Assembly: GCA_937885175.1 (NCBI GenBank)
Contig: CAKZZO010000103.1
Coordinates: 1-21,465, forward strand
DNA: 21,465 bases
Reading direction: 5' to 3'
DNA from: an uncultured Treponema sp.
GTDB taxonomy: Bacteria; Spirochaetota; Spirochaetia; Treponematales; Treponemataceae
Below the pieces are notes generated by a model. It was not told the DNA's origin, did not search any database, and was given only the letters and a program-made list of their open reading frames with translations. This document shows positions 8,501 through 14,070 of the stretch, piece by piece. A program made the position numbers and the translations under genes. The number at the start of each line of letters is the position of its first letter. Positions within the stretch are counted from its first letter, which is position 1.

Positions 8501-8665
8501 CTGTGCGATTTCATCAAGAGCCGCATTGTAATCAGTCTTTTCAATAAGCTCATCAATGTGGGCTAAAGACACGGATTTTTCACCGCTCACTTCCTGTGCA
8601 AAGAAAACGGATGATAACGAGAAAATTAAAACTGCAAGAAAAAGCCTTCTTTTTTTTATGGTCAA
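5591..8665 (-). CDS. exported alpha-helical TPR/coiled-coil protein (1024 aa)
   Basis: No enzymatic motif is visible. Residues 1-23 form a signal peptide (KKRR, hydrophobic core, cleavage near FFA-QE) without a lipobox Cys. The rest is almost wholly helical: TPR-like repeats near 37-80 and 150-175, a coiled coil about 605-670, TPR-like units 708-740 and 788-822, and a C-terminal pair at 911-950 and 976-1005. The start is TTG at 8665, because the next in-frame Met is residue 57 and would remove the signal peptide; AGGG lies six bases upstream. It is translationally coupled to the phosphatase and divergent from an outer-membrane protein gene, which suggests a periplasmic scaffold or sensor partner. 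From memory, T. pallidum has a comparable neighbourhood around its FadL-like gene TP0856 (not verified). Confidence 0.85.
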   Translation of the reverse strand: MTIKKRRLFLAVLIFSLSSVFFAQEVSGEKSVSLAHIDELIEKTDYNAALDEIAQYMTQNPQQFDLAQKRVSKILKNRRDYNKLAQHLLEVLDTGEDGEEKSLRVLEIVAQLESLEKNPTDKNIAFIRQAKVAAQFTVYRSRYFAIMTEGSDLVKNQQYLEAGRRFQDGFLLYRPEFDAEPYDAAFKKPVYAALSDISTTYAALPLAMGDCESAYEAFVQAVSAENLPAAQKTFPALQKAFASYAKLRNRIASSGAVFKKQFDALREHDPYLPDASFLGFAWRFALGRATDPDSGITGALDAYWNNRVEGLKRLMYDTLLSELQKAVAVKKDDYFKPSESYSSQMSMLPLAKGFSSLAGDVQDFYGLLKNPDGSEPEKKLAYGASMTFSRAFCDALSASYAAMHDIFSAKGLRETDVEHMPIGSARASYAERLLQAVTRHEAIYAQEKVTGNVLRKEVAHEAEGSTAKRTQEERNSAGVQVYDLPLDFSSVILPYAGMQEAVAEEARLGAGLLWSNLALCYADSADKQLDEFSSRHEKCLVLCDGRQDEESAKKYPSRAISLTQELAADIEKSSLLLTEWRANLNGGESYRSSQKGYAKGADEVDRVISELEKLLADGRSLVTRAQIQVQNAERASNEAKLRYNEALAALKKSDFERARDLLQRARSKYNESLSLQEDENLRSSSDSLLVALGADIAAKENEIVVRDVRALKKQARDAYYAGNFEEADNRLVQAKNRWAMTNVEEDREISNLQALVTTALSMKTGRIIPPTAPLYPEMSQILSISNQYYNEGSALMKQGKKNEAKKVLNKAKEKLRSLLLVYPFNQEASLLNLRIDQLIDEKEFNASFAQKLAAAKKDYKDAKSRQRAYADLLDLYEINPQYPGLKQLIYDVEIEIGIRPKPVDRSGLVKSRNLTEQAQKIYGTAGRNEAKLRSALTLVDEAISLNPNNDDAILLKDRIQIAVGGKATVVLSSADEAQYQQAIQAFQRGNLVGALALVDGLLQKSSNRRSAKILDLQKRLKEML

Positions 8666-8683
8666 CCCCTGCCCTATTCTGTT

Positions 8684-8689
8684 ATTATA
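8684..8689 (-). promoter_or_regulatory. -10 box (TATAAT) for the TPR/phosphatase operon
   Basis: A perfect TATAAT lies on the minus strand, predicting a start near 8677, about 12 bases before the TTG start codon and its AGGG. The -35 region (about 8707-8712, TTTTAT) is weak, so activator help is possible. Confidence 0.55.
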
Positions 8690-8702
8690 TCAGAAAATGT
8701 GT

Positions 8703-8708
8703 TATAAT
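8703..8708 (+). promoter_or_regulatory. -10 box (TATAAT) for the outer-membrane protein gene
   Basis: A perfect TATAAT on the plus strand, 14 bases from the opposing -10 box, predicts a start near 8715, only about four bases before the ATG at 8719. No good -35 or Shine-Dalgarno is seen, which points to a leaderless or near-leaderless mRNA. Confidence 0.55.
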
Positions 8709-8718
8709 AAAAGACAGC

Positions 8719-10014
8719 ATGTCACTGAGAGCACTTTTTTTAAACGCTGTCATTTTTCTCGCTTTTGCACTGCCGGTTTTTCCCCTGGATTTAACCGAAT
8801 GGAATGAATCGCTCTCGAAAATTTTTGGTGACAGCTTGATTGACGCAAATGAAGGCATGACCGTTTTCCGCTCGCTGAACATACCTGTTGGCGGCAGGGT
8901 GGAAAGCATGGGAACTGCCTTTACCGGTCTTGCAGACGACATCAGTTTTTTTGACTACAATCCCGCGGGCAGTGCCGTAATGGAAAAGACGGAACTTGCC
9001 CTTTTTCACAACGCATGGATTGCAGACTCCGCCATGGAAACGGTGGCAGGAACATTGAGGAACGGCAACCTCGGCATGGGAGCGCAGTTCAAATGCTTTT
9101 ACGTACCCTTTACCGAATACAACATGTATGGTGAGCGTGTGGCGGGCTCCTACTACAGCGAAACCACCGCAACGGCAAACATCTCCTACAATTTTCTTGC
9201 CGGCTATAATTTTAAGGGGCTTGCCCTTGGTGCCAATCTCCGCGGCGGCTGGAGAAGCATGCCCGACTACACCGACAATAACACCGATGAAATCATTTCT
9301 GGATCAGGCCTGCGGCAGTCCGCGCTCGCCCTGATGACAGACATAGGTCTCTTGATGCGCTTTAATGGCGGCAAATTCTACATAGACCGCGAGCCAAACA
9401 TACGGCTGGGACTGACAATAAACAATCTGGGCTTTGCCCTCACTGGTTTTGGCTCCTCCGTAAAAATGGACGATGCCCTTCCCACCCGTATTTCCGCCGG
9501 ACTTTCCTACAAGCCTTTCGCTCCCCTGCTGGTCTCATTGGAATTCCGCCAGCCCATAAACCTGAAATCCCTGTCCTCCAGCGGAAAATGGAGCGCAGGA
9601 ACGGGTATAGAAGTCATAATCACCCGCTTTTTTGCCCTGCGCACGGGCTTTCTGCTCCAGGGAGGAAACCCCAGAATCAGTCTGGGAAGCGGCTTTGACA
9701 TCCGCGGCGTGCAGGTACAGGTAAGCTACACCTTTGACCTGACATCTTCCGCTACTCCGGTAAACCATATCAGTCTGGGTGCAAAGATACGCTTTTCCGA
9801 CCGGGGACGGGCACAAAAACAACAGCGTATTGACGAACTGTATACACGGGGGTTGAATCAGTATTCACTGGGAGATTACAAGGATGCTCGGGAGACATGG
9901 GAAGAAGTGCTGGCCCTGGACAGCCGCTTTGATCCCGCCATTGAGGGAATCAAGGCCATTGACCGCACGGAAAGCCTGTATCAGCGTATTGTAGAAATTC
10001 AATCCCTAGACTAA
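8719..10014 (+). CDS. UPF0164/PorV-type (FadL-like) outer-membrane beta-barrel protein with C-terminal TPR (431 aa)
   Basis: Predicted outer-membrane channel, probably for hydrophobic substrates such as fatty acids (family inference). Residues 1-23 are a signal peptide. Near residues 52-86 lies the family signature: IPVGGRVESMGTAFTGLADD, then FDYNPAGSA, the FadL-like N-terminal region. From about 90 to 360 amphipathic strands alternate with Gly/Asn/Asp turns (for example NISYNFLAGYNFKG, RLGLTINNLGFALTGFG). Residues 364-431 form a helical extension with a TPR (371-408, SLGDYKDARETWEEVLALD), as in several treponemal FadL-like proteins. An in-frame extension back to 8596 was rejected because ATG 8719 yields the signal peptide directly. 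It is the only plus-strand gene here and is divergent from the TPR/phosphatase operon. Confidence 0.88.
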   Translation: MSLRALFLNAVIFLAFALPVFPLDLTEWNESLSKIFGDSLIDANEGMTVFRSLNIPVGGRVESMGTAFTGLADDISFFDYNPAGSAVMEKTELALFHNAWIADSAMETVAGTLRNGNLGMGAQFKCFYVPFTEYNMYGERVAGSYYSETTATANISYNFLAGYNFKGLALGANLRGGWRSMPDYTDNNTDEIISGSGLRQSALALMTDIGLLMRFNGGKFYIDREPNIRLGLTINNLGFALTGFGSSVKMDDALPTRISAGLSYKPFAPLLVSLEFRQPINLKSLSSSGKWSAGTGIEVIITRFFALRTGFLLQGGNPRISLGSGFDIRGVQVQVSYTFDLTSSATPVNHISLGAKIRFSDRGRAQKQQRIDELYTRGLNQYSLGDYKDARETWEEVLALDSRFDPAIEGIKAIDRTESLYQRIVEIQSLD

Positions 10015-10054
10015 GACGACCGCCACTCTTGCTTATGGGGTATTCCGCCTGTCT

Positions 10055-11626
10055 TTATTTTTTCTTGGAGAAAATGCGATAGTTCATCCAGGGGAAAAGC
10101 GGATGCTCACGTTCCAGTTTAGTCAGCCACTCTGTGCTCACCGTATTTGACCCCAGCGAATCGAACACAGCAATAAAAGAGGCTATGCATTTCTTAAAGC
10201 GGTCAGACACATAGTCTGGCAGGCGGCCTTCATGCAGCATCATTGCCCATTCCGCTCCCTGGGCAATCATCAGCTCCTTTGCACCAAGATTCAAAAGCCG
10301 AACCTTTAAGCCTGAATCATCCTGAAAACGATCCGCTAAGTCCACCATGCGGGCACACATTTTACGTGTATGCCTGAGCATCCAGTCATTGGAACTGTCC
10401 AGCAAGTCTTCTCCATACCCAGTTCCCACTCCCGCAGAAGGATAGGGAGTGACTTTGGGCAGGGAAAACTGCTCCTGAATCAAGTCACCGCAGCCTGCAA
10501 AGGTAAAGCCATCTTCTCCCCTCAGCACCTGCTCCAAAAATGCCATGCCCTCTGCCCAGTCCTGCCCTAGCGTTGTAGCCGTTACCGCACAGACAAGGCA
10601 GGCATCCTTACCCTCCAGCAGGGCAGCAGCCTTTTCAAGTTTATCTTTTTTGGCAAAAAGGAAGGACTTTGCATCCTCTGCAGCCTGAGCAAGAGCAGCC
10701 TTTTCATCGTAAGCGCCATCATTTTTTGACCAATAGCGATAGCCGCTTGAAACACGAGCAGAGCCATCCTTGTGGAATGCTCCCAAATCGTCAGCAGGAA
10801 GTTCAAAGCCTATGTCCTTGTTTTGGTTCCTGTATACAGGATTATGCATGAAACCGCTGTCTTCAGAAACAATATCAGCAGGAGAATCTACATCACGGGC
10901 AAAAACCACCAGAGAATTCTGACAGCGGACAGGAGCAAAAATACCGGTTTTTGGCGCATCGGCACAGAAAAGCAGGGAACGCGTATCCAAAATAGTGTAA
11001 TTGATACCGTAGGAGCGCAGTACTTTTTCCACGCCGTCAGCATAGCCAAGATAGGGAAGCCAAAAACCTTCCGGCATCGTGCCAAAATATTTACGGTGAG
11101 AATACAGCCCCGCTTCCACCTGAGCGTTCAACACTTCCGGCATGTCCGCATAATGAGGGAGAAAGGCATAGGATGCCGCAGTGGCAAGAAGCTCCAAGTG
11201 ACCAGCCTGTGCACAAAGGGCAAACTGCTTCAGCAGATTCTGATTATAGTTTTCGCAAAAGTCAACTTTATTCTGCTGAAAACGAGCCAGTGTGGCACGG
11301 GCATTCTGAAGCATTGCCTCATCGTCCTTGCACCGCTCCACTTCTTTTTCACCCAGCAGAATGCGGGAATCCAGCCATTCAATATACTGTTCCTGCACCA
11401 CAGGGTCGTCCAAAAGGGCACAAAGCATGGGCGAAAGCACCAAGGAAAGCTTAAAGGAAACTTTTTCCCCTTCCAGACGGCGAATCATCGAAATAAGCGG
11501 AAGATAGGTGGAAGAAATTGAACTGAAAAGCATATCGTTTTCAATCTCATAGTCTGCACCGTCTTCTACATGGCGGATATAGCCCTGATGACCTACGACA
11601 ACAAGAACCAGATTTTTACGCGCCAT
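10055..11626 (-). CDS. GH57/DUF1957-fold protein, probably catalytically inactive (523 aa)
   Basis: Full-length relative of GH57 1,4-alpha-glucan branching enzymes. Matching blocks: N-terminal VGHQGYIRH (11-19), ELLATAASYAFLP (145-157), GFWLPYLGYADGVE (187-200), LGQDWAEGMAFLEQVLR (353-369), a YGEDLLDSSNDW block (404-415), and a DUF1957 C-terminal helical domain with ELMIAQGAEWAMML (451-464). The key residues have changed: the nucleophile Glu expected after WLP is Tyr192, the acid/base Asp expected in the fourth motif aligns with Thr349, and the first His and the Pro of the HxHxP motif are Val and Gly. I infer a sugar-binding or structural pseudoenzyme. There is no signal peptide, so it is cytoplasmic. 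The start at 11626 has GAGG upstream overlapping the DUF4912 stop; the two genes are 5 bases apart. Confidence 0.88.
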   Translation of the reverse strand: MARKNLVLVVVGHQGYIRHVEDGADYEIENDMLFSSISSTYLPLISMIRRLEGEKVSFKLSLVLSPMLCALLDDPVVQEQYIEWLDSRILLGEKEVERCKDDEAMLQNARATLARFQQNKVDFCENYNQNLLKQFALCAQAGHLELLATAASYAFLPHYADMPEVLNAQVEAGLYSHRKYFGTMPEGFWLPYLGYADGVEKVLRSYGINYTILDTRSLLFCADAPKTGIFAPVRCQNSLVVFARDVDSPADIVSEDSGFMHNPVYRNQNKDIGFELPADDLGAFHKDGSARVSSGYRYWSKNDGAYDEKAALAQAAEDAKSFLFAKKDKLEKAAALLEGKDACLVCAVTATTLGQDWAEGMAFLEQVLRGEDGFTFAGCGDLIQEQFSLPKVTPYPSAGVGTGYGEDLLDSSNDWMLRHTRKMCARMVDLADRFQDDSGLKVRLLNLGAKELMIAQGAEWAMMLHEGRLPDYVSDRFKKCIASFIAVFDSLGSNTVSTEWLTKLEREHPLFPWMNYRIFSKKK

Positions 11627-11631
11627 AGTCC

Positions 11632-12297
11632 CTACTCCTCAAAAAACGCCTGACGATGATTTTCATACTGAAACCGCAATAATTCCTGCAAGGAAGAAAG
11701 TTCCTGCAGAGGAGAAGCCTGAGTATCCCTTCCTGGCAATGCCATCAAATAAGAAGAACCTTTTGGCAATGCCACTTTTCGGGATTTTGCCAGGTTGTCA
11801 GACACCTTTCCATCCACCACGGACATTAAATCAATGCGGACATAGGCTTTTCCTGCGCGGAGCAGAACATACTGAGCACGGTCAGCCAGTGAAATTTGAA
11901 TGTCAAAGGATTCCTCGGGCACCACTGCGTTTTCATCTGCAAAGAATGACACACGCAAGACGAGAGAAGCATCATTCTCCTCCAACTGAGCAAGCATGGC
12001 TTCCTTAATGTCCCAGTAGACATAGGCCCAAACAGGATTACGAAGCAGCACCTGAATCTGAGTCTCATTGTAGGAATCGGGAAGCGATGCAGAAAAATGC
12101 ATGTCAGCATCACTTACAATGCCGATTTCCTCCGGCGGATTATTTTCTGATTCAGCAACGGTTTCTAAAAGTTCACCAATTAAAAAACGCCGATTCAAAT
12201 CATCCGGTACATCTATACCATAATCATCTGCCAGTGCCAGCAAATCTGCCGATGACAGTGTTTCCAAATACGAACGCGATAATTGTTTTGTTTCCAT
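11632..12297 (-). CDS. DUF4912 domain protein with SAP/Rho_N-like N terminus (221 aa)
   Basis: Residues 10-46 (helix, SSADLLALADDYGIDVP, helix) resemble the SAP/Rho N-terminal fold. Residues 70-185 are a DUF4912 domain, with the hallmark segment LLRNPVWAYVYWDI (84-97) following LPDSYNETQIQ. The domain is a beta-sandwich often found beside GH57/DUF1957 genes, as here; its biochemical role is not established, and carbohydrate or protein binding is a guess. The ATG at 12297 is the only good start, although its AGGA lies only two bases away, so initiation may be weak or use another signal. Likely the first gene of a two-gene operon with the GH57-like gene. Confidence 0.85.
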   Translation of the reverse strand: METKQLSRSYLETLSSADLLALADDYGIDVPDDLNRRFLIGELLETVAESENNPPEEIGIVSDADMHFSASLPDSYNETQIQVLLRNPVWAYVYWDIKEAMLAQLEENDASLVLRVSFFADENAVVPEESFDIQISLADRAQYVLLRAGKAYVRIDLMSVVDGKVSDNLAKSRKVALPKGSSYLMALPGRDTQASPLQELSSLQELLRFQYENHRQAFFEE

Positions 12298-12319
12298 AAT
12301 CCTATTTTTTTCTACTTAA

Positions 12320-12351
12320 ACTATAGTCTAGGAAATAAAGAGAAAAGTCAA
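12320..12351 (-). promoter_or_regulatory. possible promoter for DUF4912-GH57 operon
   Basis: The 88-base gap upstream of the DUF4912 gene is A/T-rich. On the minus strand it has TTGACT (12346-12351) and TATAGT (12320-12325), but the 20-base spacing is too long; GACTAT (12323-12328) gives 17 bases with a poorer match. A promoter here is plausible rather than shown. Confidence 0.35.
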
Positions 12352-12385
12352 GAGAATACAAAAAACAGGAAAAAACAAAAAGATG

Positions 12386-13111
12386 CTATCGTAAAGACCA
12401 GCTGCCGTCTGCATTCTTCTTGAACATATCTTTTCCGCCGATAAACTGGTCGGAATCAGATGAATGCTGGTGCAAGGCAACTTTTACGCCATCCACAATT
12501 TCGTCTGTCAAGTTAAAGCCAAACAGATTTGCATAGCCTTCCGCAATTTTTTCGGCAGAAGCCCCGCCCTCAAACTTATGCATGACGAGAGCAAGCATCT
12601 CAAATTCATTTACGCCAACCGTATTTCCCTTGGGCTTGGAACTTGCGGCACGAACTTCATTCTGATGCTTGCGGCTCCAGAGCACCAGCGGCTGTATGAT
12701 TTCGCAGGCCTCCTTCCAGGTCAGATGCTTAAAGCGCAGGCGGATGCGGGAACCGTCATTTTTTTTGTAGACCACAAGTTTTTTGAGGATGTCGGGATTG
12801 GTGACCACTTCCCGCAAACCAGCCTCCGTGTACCATGCCGCATCAGGCTCACTGGGTGCGGGCGTGGGCAGAACCGTCAGTTCAAGGGAATCTTCGGTCA
12901 TGTTTCCCATGCAGACAAAGCCCAGCGCTTTTTCATCGGGAGAGCCCCAGCGAATCATGGTCTTTCTCCTGCCGTAGGGCTTGCAGTTCAATTTACGAAT
13001 CATTATGCCCTGACGCAATGCAACCGGAATGCGCTGATACATCTGCCTTTCAGCATCAGTTTCCAGCTGCGTGATATAACGATTTTCAATTTGCTCTACA
13101 AGATTAATCAT
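12386..13111 (-). CDS. conserved-looking protein of unknown function (241 aa)
   Basis: I do not recognise the family. It is a soluble protein without signal peptide or membrane segment. It opens with an acidic helix (1-30), then a basic segment (34-55, with KLNCKPYGRRKTMIRWG), a beta-rich middle (60-130) and a helical C terminus (150-220) ending in DMFKKNADGSWSLR. The good Shine-Dalgarno GGAG five bases before the ATG supports the start. It follows the response-regulator gene by 18 bases in the same direction, so it is probably the third gene of the kinase operon and could be an effector or target of that relay. No intrinsic terminator follows, only U-rich sequence without a hairpin. Confidence 0.75.
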   Translation of the reverse strand: MINLVEQIENRYITQLETDAERQMYQRIPVALRQGIMIRKLNCKPYGRRKTMIRWGSPDEKALGFVCMGNMTEDSLELTVLPTPAPSEPDAAWYTEAGLREVVTNPDILKKLVVYKKNDGSRIRLRFKHLTWKEACEIIQPLVLWSRKHQNEVRAASSKPKGNTVGVNEFEMLALVMHKFEGGASAEKIAEGYANLFGFNLTDEIVDGVKVALHQHSSDSDQFIGGKDMFKKNADGSWSLR

Positions 13112-13129
13112 ACCAACTCCAAAAAACTA

Positions 13130-14044
13130 TTACAGTTCCTCCAACTCTCCGTCCACTTCGGAATAATCCATGTCATAGGGGGCGACCGTATGCCCGTGCT
13201 GTTGCTGACGTTCCCGCAGCAGAGCCATTTTCTTTTGCTTTACAAAGAAATCTTCTACGTTCTGCACCAAAACTGCGGGAGGCATTGCCTTTAAAAGATA
13301 GCCATCAGGTTTTGCGGCAAGAACAGCCATAACCGTTTTTTTATCATCACTACCCGTCAGGAAAATGACCGGCACACGAGCGGTCTCAGGCTCAGAACGA
13401 AGCATTTGCAGAACGTCAAGTCCGGACAAACCCGGCATCTCATAATCAAGCAGAATCAAATCAACATGATTATGCTTGAGGAAGGCTACGGTATCCATGC
13501 CGGAATTTGCGATGAAGGTATTAAAGCGCTTAGAGAACCAACGCTGCATGGCATGAAGCTGGGTTACGTCGTCATCCACAAGAAGAACATTATGCTTGCT
13601 GGAATCAACAGCCATTGCCTGCTGCTGACCGACAGAGCCATCTTCATCGTAACGATATTCCATGGAAAGTTTGTTCAGATGGCGAAGCAAATCCTCCGTG
13701 TTTACCGGCCGCTGAAAGGCATGGTCAACATATTCGTTTGAGATAACCTTGTTTGCCGTATTGATTTCGGCTGGATTTCCAATCAGAAAAAGATGGCGGT
13801 TCTTTCCCTGCTCAGAAACAAGTTGCTTGACATAGGAAAAAAGCCTGTCGTATCTGTTTTCAGAGCCTTCCAGATACAAAATAAAAATATTCGGAAAATC
13901 ACTCTTATGCTCAAACATTGTGATTTGATAGACTTCCGGCTGAACAAAACGAACCTCATATCCTGCGTCAGAAATAGTCTTCATCATCGCACGAATCAAA
14001 AAGTTCTGATCATTTTCTGCAATAAATAGTATTCGGTTTTCCAT
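13130..14044 (-). CDS. response regulator with degenerate and intact receiver domains, no output domain (304 aa)
   Basis: The second receiver domain (about 152-270) is complete: acidic pocket Asp157/Asp158, phospho-acceptor Asp200 (LILLDYEMPG), Thr230 (FLTG) and Lys252. The first domain (1-125) keeps the receiver fold pattern (ILFIAENDQ at 5-13, HLFLIGN at 84-90, HAFQRPV at 108-114) but has no Asp at the phosphorylation position (FILYLEG) and Arg in place of Lys, so it is a pseudo-receiver, probably a docking or dimerisation domain. The C-terminal 35 residues are a charged tail with no DNA-binding or enzymatic domain. It lies 26 bases downstream of the hybrid kinase gene, its probable partner. 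The nearest GGAG is 15 bases before the ATG, so ribosome binding is weak. Confidence 0.9.
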   Translation of the reverse strand: MENRILFIAENDQNFLIRAMMKTISDAGYEVRFVQPEVYQITMFEHKSDFPNIFILYLEGSENRYDRLFSYVKQLVSEQGKNRHLFLIGNPAEINTANKVISNEYVDHAFQRPVNTEDLLRHLNKLSMEYRYDEDGSVGQQQAMAVDSSKHNVLLVDDDVTQLHAMQRWFSKRFNTFIANSGMDTVAFLKHNHVDLILLDYEMPGLSGLDVLQMLRSEPETARVPVIFLTGSDDKKTVMAVLAAKPDGYLLKAMPPAVLVQNVEDFFVKQKKMALLRERQQQHGHTVAPYDMDYSEVDGELEEL

Positions 14045-14070
14045 AAGTGCTGTATATAACTCCGCGTTTA

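Noticed and set aside
8596..8718. 41-residue upstream extension of the porin gene
   Set aside because: It overlaps the start of the divergent operon and both promoters and would bury the signal peptide; ATG 8719 starts directly with a signal peptide.
10772..11521. 249-aa plus-strand reading frame
   Set aside because: It is antisense to the GH57-like gene, which has clear family blocks across the same bases.
12464..13294. 276-aa plus-strand reading frame
   Set aside because: It is antisense to the 241-aa and response-regulator genes, which have good context and recognisable motifs.
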